In this document: in pieces, positions 17,337 to 25,037 of the stretch
How the letters are laid out: each line of letters begins with the position of its first letter
Position numbering within the stretch: position 1 is the first letter of the stretch
Origin: Mixta sp031457955
GTDB lineage: Bacteria; Pseudomonadota; Gammaproteobacteria; Enterobacterales; Enterobacteriaceae
Reading direction: 5' to 3'
Assembly (NCBI RefSeq): GCF_031457955.1
Contig: NZ_JAVDXN010000003.1
Location: 372,001 to 436,000 of the forward strand
DNA length: 64,000 nucleotides
Made by a program: the position numbers and the translations under genes
The notes under the pieces: model-generated
The model's input: only the letters and a program-made list of their open reading frames with translations
The model's database searches: none
Told to the model about the DNA's origin: nothing

Positions 17337-17917
17337 TAAGCATTGACTATTACCAGCAGCATGCGCAGCGCTTTTTCAATGAAACGGTGCAGGTGGATAT
17401 GTCAGCTCTATATGATCGCTTTTTGGCTTACCTGCCGCCCGGCGCACAAATTTTGGATGCAGGCTGCGGTTCCGGGCGCGACGCCAGCGCTTTTCTGGCG
17501 CGCGGCTATGCGGTGGAGGCGTTTGATGCTTCCAGTGAAATGGCGCAACGCGCAAGCGCTTTGACCGGCCTGCCAATAAACGTACTGCGTTTTGAGGATT
17601 TCAACGCGCCTGCGCGCTATGACGGCATCTGGTGTTGCGCTTCACTATTGCATGTTGCCGAAGCGGATTTGCCAGCGGTATTTGCCCGCCTGGCAAACGC
17701 GTTAAAGCCAAACGGCGTTTGGTATCTTTCATTTAAGCTGGGGCGCGGCGAACGCGAGAAAGATGGCAGACGTTTTACCGACCTGGAAGAAACGCGGCTA
17801 CGCGCGCTGATGGCGGCACTGCCTGAGCTGGACGTTAAAGCGGTGTGGCAGACAGAGGACAAGCGCGTGGATCGGGACGAGGTTTGGCTAAACGGGCTGG
17901 TGGTGAAGGTAAGGTGA
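17333..17917 (+). CDS. Class I SAM-dependent methyltransferase
   Basis: About 194 residues if translation begins at the TTG at 17333 (reads MISIDYYQQ), which overlaps the HNH stop by four bases; an in-frame ATG at 17300 adds 11 residues. Motif I is LDAGCGSGRDASAF, followed by an acidic FDAS that fits SAM-ribose binding. It lacks NPPY or DPPY, so a small-molecule, protein or RNA substrate is more likely than adenine or cytosine in DNA. The coupling with the HNH gene suggests a joint job. Confidence 0.8.
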   Translation: MISIDYYQQHAQRFFNETVQVDMSALYDRFLAYLPPGAQILDAGCGSGRDASAFLARGYAVEAFDASSEMAQRASALTGLPINVLRFEDFNAPARYDGIWCCASLLHVAEADLPAVFARLANALKPNGVWYLSFKLGRGEREKDGRRFTDLEETRLRALMAALPELDVKAVWQTEDKRVDRDEVWLNGLVVKVR

Positions 17918-18019
17918 CGATTGCCAGCGTTGTCGCGCATTTATACCCAGGCCTGCCAGCAGATGCCAAAATGGTATCCCAATATTCTTTAAAAACGTTC
18001 TTATACTCCCTCCATTAAA

Positions 18020-19060
18020 TCATTCGCTTACCCTGTTCAGGATATTGTCCAGATTCGCTGTCAGCTGATGCTTTTGCAGATAAGCTTTAACCTCTCGCTG
18101 CCAGTTTTGGCCTTCGCCAAGTACGGCGCGGCTGTGGGTTGAAGCATAAAAATAGCGCGTATCGTAAAGGTTAATCAGCGTCTGGTTTACGCCTTCAACG
18201 TTGTACTGTGGGTTTTTACGCTGCTGTTGCTCTAGCGTCCGTAGAATACGTGTCTGGTGCTCAGGACTGGATTGATACTCTCTTTCATTCAGTTCACTCA
18301 GCACTAAAAACATCGGCGGAATGCCCTCTTCAATGGCAGCCTGCAACCGATAATGCCCATCAAGGATCACGAATGACGCCAGGCCGCCGATATACCAGAC
18401 CAGCACAGGAGGCAGCGTGCCCTCACGGCATTTTTTACGCCACCACTTCAGCCTGCCTGCATCAACGGTAACCGGGTAGCGTCCCAGCAGCAGGTTTCCG
18501 CCCCACCACCAGTCCACCAAACTGATTTTTTCCGGGTTGGCTAAGTCAGGAAAATCTTCCCCATACAATGTCCAGTCACAGTGAATATTTCCGTCACTGG
18601 CAGGCGAATGAAAGCGCCAGTTCGCTAAAGGAACCGATTGCTGGCAAACATAGGGCGCGGTGGGTTTAAGCGGTGCCATGGGCCTGAGCAACCAACGACG
18701 GGCGGGCAACAAAGGCTCTGGCGCATTCATTAGCTGACGAGCAAAGTAACGACACCACTCTCCCGTCCAGCTGTGAGCCGCTTTCTTTCTAATCGATTCG
18801 ACATCGCCTGAATTGATCGGTGGCAATAAACTACGCTGATGAGGATGCTCGCTGTTAAACACCAGCCAGGCACCGGAATGATCTTTTAGCATTGTGGCCC
18901 AGAACAGGGTCTCTTTCTGGAACTGAAGCATCATGCGCCCATGATGGCCGCTCAGCATTTCCATGGCATGATGAGGCGTTGGTTGGTTCTGAACTATCAG
19001 CTCCAGCCCCTGCCAGGTATTGTTTCGATCAGTAAGGTCCTTCCACCAGTATTTTGCCAT
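18020..19060 (-). CDS. ParB/sulfiredoxin-like hypothetical protein
   Basis: 346 residues if it starts at the ATG at 19060, which has AAGGGC just upstream. The frame stays open to 19333, but that would run through the hip operators. Residues about 255-285 read FVILDGHYRLQAAIEEGI, similar to the ParB/Srx nucleotide-binding motif in which a gene name is followed by GxHR. The N-terminal part contains LVFNSEHPHQRSLLPP and is unrecognised. It diverges from hipBA and may share its control region. Function unknown. Confidence 0.7.
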   Translation of the reverse strand: MAKYWWKDLTDRNNTWQGLELIVQNQPTPHHAMEMLSGHHGRMMLQFQKETLFWATMLKDHSGAWLVFNSEHPHQRSLLPPINSGDVESIRKKAAHSWTGEWCRYFARQLMNAPEPLLPARRWLLRPMAPLKPTAPYVCQQSVPLANWRFHSPASDGNIHCDWTLYGEDFPDLANPEKISLVDWWWGGNLLLGRYPVTVDAGRLKWWRKKCREGTLPPVLVWYIGGLASFVILDGHYRLQAAIEEGIPPMFLVLSELNEREYQSSPEHQTRILRTLEQQQRKNPQYNVEGVNQTLINLYDTRYFYASTHSRAVLGEGQNWQREVKAYLQKHQLTANLDNILNRVSE

Positions 19061-19245
19061 TAGCCCTTCCCTGTGATTTGCCGTTAGGAGTTTAAAACAG
19101 AACAAGCGGGATGCATATGGCGAGGTTAGCGGCATAAATGGATGCAGTAATAGCTGAAAAAAACGCTGGAATTCAGAGTCCAATTCATCATCTTCTTCAT
19201 TGGTGTTACAGACAATTTTACCCTCTCTGGCGGATAAATTGCTTT

Positions 19246-19317
19246 TATCCCCTATAGCGGTTAATTTGTATTTATCCCCTATAGGGGATTTTTCCAAAAT
19301 ATCCGTTAGAGGGGATA
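19246..19317. promoter_or_regulatory. Three HipB-type operators
   Basis: Three matches to the HipB operator pattern TATCC-N8-GGATA start at 19246 (TATCC..GGTTA), 19273 (TATCC..GGATT) and 19300 (TATCC..GGATA, perfect). They are spaced exactly 27 bp apart. The middle one is inside a 16-bp perfect palindrome, ATCCCCTATAGGGGAT. The third overlaps the ribosome site of hipB, three bases before its GTG. This predicts cooperative autorepression of hipBA and possibly control of the divergent gene. Confidence 0.9.
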
Positions 19318-19320
19318 ATA

Positions 19321-19572
19321 GTGAAAGTAACATCTCCCGCTTTACTGGCGAACGCGGTTAGAGACCAGCGCAAAATCAAAAAGCTAACCCAGTCACAAAC
19401 CGCTGAGCTTGTTGGCATTAAGCAGTCAACCGTCTCTGATTTCGAAAACAGACCTGATTCCACCAAACTGGAAACCTTGTTTAAGATCCTGTCAGCGCTG
19501 GATTTGGAGCTACGGGTAGTGAAAAAAGGCATCACGCTGGATAAAGAAAAAATCTGGACGAAGGAGTGGTAA
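19321..19572 (+). CDS. hipB: Antitoxin HipB
   Basis: An 83-residue Xre-family DNA-binding protein starting at GTG. The helix-turn-helix reads LTQSQTAELVGIKQSTVSDF, close to E. coli HipB. The C-terminus ends in a Trp-containing KEW, like the HipB tail. It binds and neutralises HipA and represses the operon at the three upstream operators. GAGGGG lies upstream of the start. It is followed three bases later by hipA. Confidence 0.95.
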   Translation: MKVTSPALLANAVRDQRKIKKLTQSQTAELVGIKQSTVSDFENRPDSTKLETLFKILSALDLELRVVKKGITLDKEKIWTKEW

Positions 19573-19575
19573 AAG

Positions 19576-20877
19576 ATGCGCACACAGAGGCTGGTCGTTG
19601 CGATGAATGGCGAGAGGGTAGGCAGTTTGTACCGGGACGGCAGCGGTGCCATGTCATTTCAATACACGCCCGAATGGTTGGCTGAACCCGGTTCACGCGC
19701 AATTTCACTGTCACTTCCGCTGCAGCACGACAGGATTAGAGGAAAAGAGGTCTTTAATTTCTTTAGCAATCTGCTGCCCGATTCCGACGCGATTATTGCC
19801 AGGATGCAGGCCCGCTTTCATGTGGAAACGACACACCCTTTCGATTTATTAGCGAGTGTCGGGCGTGACTGTGTCGGCGCCATTCAGCTTTACCCACCCG
19901 GAAGTGACACCCCTTCGGTGATGGAAACACAGGCGGAACCGCTGGATTCCACGCAAATTGAAGCGCTGCTTGATGGATATCAGATGGCCCCTCTGGGAAT
20001 GGAAGAAGGTGCCGATTTTCGTATCTCATTAGCCGGAGCCCAGGAAAAAACGGCGTTGCTCTGGTATCAGGACTGCTGGCAAAGGCCGCAGGGCAGCACG
20101 CCAACCAGCCATATTTTCAAACTCCCGATTGGCAGAATAGAGCAGAACAACATCGATCTGCGTGAAAGCTGCGAAAACGAGTGGCTTTGCCTGCGTATTG
20201 CTAAAGAATTTGGCTTCCCGGTAGCTAACGCCGAGCTGGGTAGATTTGGACAAAAAAAGGTATTGATTGTTGAGCGTTTTGACCGGCGATGGTCACGTAA
20301 TGACTGGCTGATGCGTCTGCCTCAGGAGGACTTCTGCCAGGCGCTTGGCATCGCGCCAGCATTGAAATATGAAGCACACGGCGGCCCGGGGATCGCGGAC
20401 GCCATGAAACTGCTGTTAGGCTCGCGTTTTGCCGCCCAGGACCGCGAGATGTTTTTTAAATCGCAGATTCTTTTCTGGATGCTGGCTGCGATAGATGGTC
20501 ATGGGAAGAATTTTAGCGTGTTCATTGAGCCGGAATCTTCGTTTCGGATGACGCCCTTGTACGATGTTATGTCCGCGTTCCCCATTTTTGCCACGGGTGG
20601 TATTCCGCGCCAAAAAGCAAAGATGGCTATGGCATTACAGGGAAAGAATCGACAATATCATTTCGCCAGGATTCAGCCCCGTCATTTTATTAGCACCTCC
20701 GCGCATGTTGGATTCTCTCAGGAGATGGCGTTCAGCCTGATGCAAGAGATGGCCGCTCGCACCGCAAAGGTTATTGCTACAGTTGCGGCAACGCTACCGG
20801 CAGATTTCCCTGAACAGATCAGCAGCGCGATTTTCAGTGGATTAGCCAGCCAGGCCGCCCGCATTATCAGAGGGTAA
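19576..20877 (+). CDS. hipA: Toxin Ser/Thr kinase HipA
   Basis: A 433-residue full-length HipA. By family it phosphorylates the glutamyl-tRNA synthetase GltX and induces growth arrest and persistence. Key sites are intact: the autophosphorylated Ser in DFRISLAGAQEKTALL, the catalytic Asp in DGHGKNFSVF and the metal-binding Asp in TPLYDVMSAF. One difference is DGHGKN where E. coli has DGHAKN. It is translated immediately after hipB. Confidence 0.95.
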   Translation: MRTQRLVVAMNGERVGSLYRDGSGAMSFQYTPEWLAEPGSRAISLSLPLQHDRIRGKEVFNFFSNLLPDSDAIIARMQARFHVETTHPFDLLASVGRDCVGAIQLYPPGSDTPSVMETQAEPLDSTQIEALLDGYQMAPLGMEEGADFRISLAGAQEKTALLWYQDCWQRPQGSTPTSHIFKLPIGRIEQNNIDLRESCENEWLCLRIAKEFGFPVANAELGRFGQKKVLIVERFDRRWSRNDWLMRLPQEDFCQALGIAPALKYEAHGGPGIADAMKLLLGSRFAAQDREMFFKSQILFWMLAAIDGHGKNFSVFIEPESSFRMTPLYDVMSAFPIFATGGIPRQKAKMAMALQGKNRQYHFARIQPRHFISTSAHVGFSQEMAFSLMQEMAARTAKVIATVAATLPADFPEQISSAIFSGLASQAARIIRG

Positions 20878-21125
20878 GTACAGAGCGTTCTGAGGCAGCC
20901 GCGGAGATGACAATCAAAGTCTTTTATCCTCTTTTCTGGATGCAGCGCTGAAACATCACAGATAAATTCATCGGAACAGCTATTTTCCAGGGTTAAAAAC
21001 CGTCAATACAGCCAGCGATTACAGGTGATCCTGGTTCAAAAGTCGTTAGCGGAATAATGGCCAGCATGATAACGCGCCTGGTGAGACTCTTCGTAAAAAC
21101 CCTTCAAAAACGGAGCAATTTCTGA

Positions 21126-21335
21126 GTGCAATCGAGAATCTTTAGACTGTGCAGAAAGGTCATTTCTGAATTATCCGGGGCGGCAGTTATTAGCGCCGTA
21201 GTCACAGGAATTTTTATCGCAATATTTGCCAATGAAGGGATCATGCGCGTTATCGCCCCCGTTCTCGTGTTTATCGCTGGCCTGGCGCTTTATTGGTTAA
21301 CATGGATGATTTCATCAAAACAAGATCGGAAATAA
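21126..21335 (+). CDS. Small membrane protein, hypothetical
   Basis: A 69-residue product starting at GTG, with GGAG about 12 bases upstream. It has a basic N-terminus, two hydrophobic segments (about residues 17-34 and 39-61) and a basic tail. No family is recognised. A hairpin with a T-rich tail follows at 21383-21420. It could be a chance frame; the terminator and composition make it plausible. Confidence 0.5.
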   Translation: MQSRIFRLCRKVISELSGAAVISAVVTGIFIAIFANEGIMRVIAPVLVFIAGLALYWLTWMISSKQDRK

Positions 21336-21382
21336 GCCCTGTATTTTTTTGTCCGCAACATACCATGACAGCAACATAATCC

Positions 21383-21420
21383 TGACGCTGCACAAGCATC
21401 GCCAGCGTCATTCTTTCTTT
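21383..21420 (+). terminator. Candidate intrinsic terminator before the microcompartment operon
   Basis: The stem is TGACGCTG with CAGCGTCA (21383-21390 and 21403-21410), followed by TTCTTTCTTT. It would isolate the microcompartment operon from upstream transcription. A second hairpin, CACCGG with CCGGTG, at about 21449-21470 lies just before pduQ and may be regulatory. Confidence 0.55.
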
Positions 21421-21499
21421 GCCGTGACACCATGACATCTCTTTTCATCACCGGAATTCGCATCCCGGTGCTCCGTTTCAGGAATAAGGTAGTCAAGAG

Positions 21500-22633
21500 A
21501 TGGCGAGCGCGTTGTTTTCTGTTCCTAAAATCTGTTTTGGCCCACAAGCCATTAGCGCATTACAGCGGCTGAATCATAAAAAGGTCGGGATTGTCACCGA
21601 TGCGTTTATGGTGCAGTCAGGGAAAACGCGCGACCTGATTAACGAAATGCCGCAGGCAACCGTCTCCATCTTCAGCGACGTCAAACCCGATCCAAATGTT
21701 GATGTTCTCTGTGCGGGCGCGGCGCATTTTCTCGCCTTCAGGCCGGAAGTGATTATCGCGCTGGGCGGCGGTTCCGCCCTGGATGCGGCAAAGGGCATTA
21801 AGGTCACGCTGACCGAGTCTCTTCCCGACCATGCCATTGAATTGATCGCTATTCCTACCACCAGCGGGTCCGGTTCAGAAGTGACCGCTTACGCCATCAT
21901 CTCCGATCCGCAAAACGGCCGTAAATATCCGCTGATTGCCGACGCGCTGGTGCCCGATTACGCCATTCTTGATCCCAATCTGGTGTTATCGGTTCCCCGT
22001 CAGGTCACGGTTGATACCGGTATGGATGTGCTGACGCATGCGATAGAAGCGCTGGTCTCCATCAATGCTAATGATTTTAGCGACGCGCTGGCGGAAAAAG
22101 CGATTGCTCTGGTTGGGCAATATCTGCCGGTGGTTTTTCAGGACGAACGCCATATTCAGGCGCGTAGCCATCTGCATAACGCCTCCTGTATGGCCGGTAT
22201 GGCGTTTAACGCTGCCGGGCTGGGGCTGGTGCACGGCATGGCGCACGCCATCGGCGGCATGCTGCATATTCCACACGGCAAAATTAACGCCATGCTGCTG
22301 CCCTTAGTAATTGCGTTCAACGCTCAGCGCGCCCCTCATGCCCTGGCGGGTTATCAGCGCTGCGCGGCCATAATGGGAATAAACGCCGCCACCGCTGAGC
22401 AAGCGCTCGGCGCGCTGATAAACCATATCCACGCGATGAATCGCCGTTTTGGCATCCCCGCCACGCTACAGGCGCTGGGCACGGATCTCACCGATTTTGC
22501 CGCTCTGCGCCAGCCGCTTATCGCCGCCACGCTGGCAGATGGCTGCACCGCCTCGAATCCCTGTCAGCCCACTGCCGCTGAGGTTGATCGGCTGCTGACG
22601 CTTATCGTCGGTCAGGCGCAGCGGCATCGCTAA
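21500..22633 (+). CDS. pduQ: Iron-containing alcohol dehydrogenase (1-propanol dehydrogenase type)
   Basis: A 377-residue group III alcohol dehydrogenase. The NAD-binding part contains ALGGGSALDAAKGI and PTTSGSGSEVT; the iron-binding segment contains HAIEALVS and GLVHGMAHAIGG. In this locus it should reduce propionaldehyde to 1-propanol and recycle NADH inside the microcompartment. It is the first gene of the locus. Confidence 0.9.
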   Translation: MASALFSVPKICFGPQAISALQRLNHKKVGIVTDAFMVQSGKTRDLINEMPQATVSIFSDVKPDPNVDVLCAGAAHFLAFRPEVIIALGGGSALDAAKGIKVTLTESLPDHAIELIAIPTTSGSGSEVTAYAIISDPQNGRKYPLIADALVPDYAILDPNLVLSVPRQVTVDTGMDVLTHAIEALVSINANDFSDALAEKAIALVGQYLPVVFQDERHIQARSHLHNASCMAGMAFNAAGLGLVHGMAHAIGGMLHIPHGKINAMLLPLVIAFNAQRAPHALAGYQRCAAIMGINAATAEQALGALINHIHAMNRRFGIPATLQALGTDLTDFAALRQPLIAATLADGCTASNPCQPTAAEVDRLLTLIVGQAQRHR

Positions 22634-22669
22634 ACATGCTCTGTTCATTACTTTTAGGTCGTTAACGTT

Positions 22670-23353
22670 ATGAATTATAACCAGCAGCAAGCCGAATTGA
22701 TTACGCAACAGATCCTGCAGGAACTGGCGGCACGCAACGCCCGGACGCTGACCGACGCAGCGCAGACGCTGGAAATCCCTGTTGGCATCTCCAATCGTCA
22801 TGTGCATCTGAGCCGGGAAGATATGGATGTCCTGTTTGGCTATGGCTCCACGCTGACCCGTATGAAAGCCGTGAAGCAGCCCGGACAGTACGCTGCCGAA
22901 GAGACGGTGACCTTGCGGGGGCCTAAAGGCGAGCTGCATAAAGTACGCGTGCTTGGCCCGCTGCGTAACAGTACTCAGGTCGAGATCTCGGTTTCCGACA
23001 GCTTTGTGCTGGGCGTGAAGGCGCCGGTCAGAATGTCCGGCAATCTGCTGGACTCGCCGGGCATTGAAATTATCGGTCCCTGCGGGCGGGTGATCAAAAC
23101 GGACGGCGCGATCGTTGCCTGGCGGCATATCCATATTTCCCCGACTGAAGCGGAACGCTATGGGCTGCGCGACGGCATGGAGATCGATGTGCGTATTGCC
23201 GGACGCCGTGGCGGCATTCTCAGTCACGTTGTAGTGCGCGTCAGCGCTGATGCCGTGCTGGAAATGCATATCGATGTGGAAGAGGCAAACGGCCTCGGCT
23301 TACGCAACGGCGACTGCGTAAAGCGCGTGATGGCGGCAGGTCATGATGACTAA
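22670..23353 (+). CDS. pduL: Phosphate propanoyltransferase PduL
   Basis: A 227-residue zinc enzyme that converts propionyl-CoA and phosphate to propionyl phosphate. PduL motifs are seen: VGISNRHVHLS with metal-binding His, and AWRHIHISPTEA. The N-terminal 20 residues form a short amphipathic helix (QAELITQQILQELAAR), of the kind that targets enzymes into microcompartments, separated by a linker from the domain. Confidence 0.95.
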   Translation: MNYNQQQAELITQQILQELAARNARTLTDAAQTLEIPVGISNRHVHLSREDMDVLFGYGSTLTRMKAVKQPGQYAAEETVTLRGPKGELHKVRVLGPLRNSTQVEISVSDSFVLGVKAPVRMSGNLLDSPGIEIIGPCGRVIKTDGAIVAWRHIHISPTEAERYGLRDGMEIDVRIAGRRGGILSHVVVRVSADAVLEMHIDVEEANGLGLRNGDCVKRVMAAGHDD

Positions 23354-23388
23354 CGCGCAGAACGTCAGGCCGTCAGAGGAGGGAAACC

Positions 23389-24138
23389 GTGGACGCATCA
23401 CGTCTCTCGCTTCTGCTTGATAGCATTATTGCTGAAATCGTGGCGCAGCGAACTCAACGTCTGGCGCCACCGCGCCCGGTAATGCGCGCGATCGTCAGCG
23501 GCGAGGATCTCGCTACGCTGCCCGCCACGCTGGATTGCCTGGCGGCGCTGGATCGAAACGGCTATCAGCTGGTTATCGCCTTTTCCCATAGCGCCATGCA
23601 GTCACCATTGCGCGCCGCCTGCCTGGAGGCGCTGGCACGCCGCGGTATTGATGTGCTATGCGACAACCAACCACCGCAAGAAACGGATGCGCCCTGGCAC
23701 GGGCTCTATCTGCCCGCGCTTTCCAGCAACAGCCTGAGCAAAATTGCGCTGGGGATACGCGATAACCTGGTGTGCCGCTGGGCTTTCCACGCCCTCCGCC
23801 TGAATAAACCGGTGGTCGCTACGCTGAATGCCGAATGTCAGCCTGATGCAGCGTTCTCGCTTCCGGCGGCGTTGCGTGCGCGCCTGGCGAATTACGCCGC
23901 CACGCTTGCCGCATACGGCATCAGCGTGATCGGCCAACGCCCAATGCAACAAATGCTGCCGACAAGCGCTAAAAAACCGCTGATAACGCGCAGCGAGGTG
24001 CGGCGTTACGCCAAAGGCGCGGCGCTGCACGTTCCTCATCACACGCTGATCACCCCCGCTGCGCTTGATGAAATACGCGATCGCGGCATCACCATCGTAC
24101 GCGATGGACAGGAGGAAACATGTATCTGGCCAGGGTAA
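23389..24138 (+). CDS. Microcompartment-associated flavoprotein-like protein
   Basis: A 249-residue protein starting at GTG after GAGGAGGG. Small flavoproteins of this length occur in glycyl-radical microcompartment loci. Residues about 50-110 read like a Rossmann-type FMN fold (YQLVIAFSHSAM, GIDVLCDNQ, GLYLPALSSNSLSKIALG), and ITRSEVRRYAKG is near the C-terminus. The exact role is unknown; a part in redox cycling or activation is possible. It overlaps the next gene by 19 bp. Confidence 0.7.
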   Translation: MDASRLSLLLDSIIAEIVAQRTQRLAPPRPVMRAIVSGEDLATLPATLDCLAALDRNGYQLVIAFSHSAMQSPLRAACLEALARRGIDVLCDNQPPQETDAPWHGLYLPALSSNSLSKIALGIRDNLVCRWAFHALRLNKPVVATLNAECQPDAAFSLPAALRARLANYAATLAAYGISVIGQRPMQQMLPTSAKKPLITRSEVRRYAKGAALHVPHHTLITPAALDEIRDRGITIVRDGQEETCIWPG

Positions 24139-24392
24139 CCGGCGCGCTGGTCTCGACCAGCAAACACGCTTCGCTTAACGGCGCGAAACTGCTGATTGTC
24201 GCGCGTCTGGATGAACACTGTCAGCCCACGGGCACGGCGCAGGTCGCGGTGGATTTTGTCGGTGCCGGTAATGGTGAAACGGTGATCGTCACTACCGGCA
24301 GTTCCGCGCGCATGAGTGCCAGCAAAGCGCATTCTGTTATCGATGCCGCCGTGGTCGGCATTATCGATTCACTTGATGTTAACGGCCAGTGA
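24120..24392 (+). CDS. EutN/CcmL-type microcompartment vertex protein
   Basis: A 90-residue pentamer-forming protein that caps shell vertices. It begins MYLARVTGALVSTSKHASL and continues GAKLLIV, then VDFVGAGNGETVIVTTGSSAR, standard for the family. One copy is present in the locus. It overlaps the upstream flavoprotein gene, and the next gene begins after an ideal ribosome site, so cotranscription is likely. Confidence 0.93.
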   Translation: MYLARVTGALVSTSKHASLNGAKLLIVARLDEHCQPTGTAQVAVDFVGAGNGETVIVTTGSSARMSASKAHSVIDAAVVGIIDSLDVNGQ

Positions 24393-24412
24393 TTCACCCG
24401 CGAGGAGAAGCC

Positions 24413-24907
24413 ATGCGCCATCAATTCGATACCAACATGGATCGCTGTATCAATGAAGCGATTGCCCATCAGCTAGCGCCGCGCCCTGCCGCGCTGAGCC
24501 TGACGGATGCGGCGCTGCTGGCGGACTACGCCCGCGAAGCCGCTGAACAGCTTAACGTACCGATTGTTTTCAGTCTGGTGAATGCCAGCGGCCAGCAGCG
24601 CTACTTCTTTAGCATGGATAACGCGTTACTTATCAGCCACACGCTGGCGGAGCAAAAAGCCTGGACGGCGGTGGCGTTAAAAATGCCGACCCACCAGCTG
24701 GCACGCGAAGTCCAGCCCGGCGCCAGCCTTTACGGCCTACAAAATACGCCCCGTATCTGCTGCTTTGGCGGCGGATTGCCCTGCTGGTCAGACGGCGTAC
24801 TGCTTGGCGGCCTGGGGATCAGCGGCGGCAGCGTGGAAGACGATATCGCTATCGCTACTGCCGCTCTGGCGCGTTTCAGCCATACGCGATTCCCACTTAC
24901 CCCCTAA
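24413..24907 (+). CDS. GlcG/HbpS-family heme-binding-like protein
   Basis: 164 residues from the ATG at 24413, which follows GAGGAGAAGCC; a GTG at 24389 would overlap the previous gene. The family feature is the Gly-rich C-terminal LGGLGISGGSVEDDIAIA, similar to the PduO C-terminal domain. The family binds heme or cobalamin-like ligands. Its role in a glycyl-radical locus is not established. Confidence 0.8.
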   Translation: MRHQFDTNMDRCINEAIAHQLAPRPAALSLTDAALLADYAREAAEQLNVPIVFSLVNASGQQRYFFSMDNALLISHTLAEQKAWTAVALKMPTHQLAREVQPGASLYGLQNTPRICCFGGGLPCWSDGVLLGGLGISGGSVEDDIAIATAALARFSHTRFPLTP

Positions 24908-24918
24908 CTTGCCTTTCT

Positions 24919-25009
24919 ACCCGCAATAATTCGCGTTGCAGGCGGGCGGCGACACCAGGCGCTTACCCCGAGGAAAGTCCACGCACCTGCAACCTGAAAT
25001 ATGACGGGT
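24919..25009. repeat. 91-bp palindromic intergenic element
   Basis: The ends are imperfect 24-nt inverted repeats (19 of 24 match by eye): left ACCCGCAATAATTCGCG.. and right ..CTGAAATATGACGGGT, with GTTGCAGG and CCTGCAAC forming the strongest stem. The sequence CTTGAAATATGACGGGT-like is a recurrent intergenic motif in Enterobacterales as I recall. It lies between the GlcG-like gene and the acyl kinase. Confidence 0.6.
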
Positions 25010-25037
25010 CTATAACATACTGGAGACCGAGGTCACT

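Noticed and set aside
21336..21499. Adenosylcobalamin riboswitch upstream of the propanediol locus
   Set aside because: No B12-box or matching structure was seen, and the dehydratase is the B12-independent type.
24945..24985. RNase P RNA-like string GAGGAAAGTCC
   Set aside because: Only a short match; the context is a 91-bp palindrome and the rest of RNase P RNA is absent.
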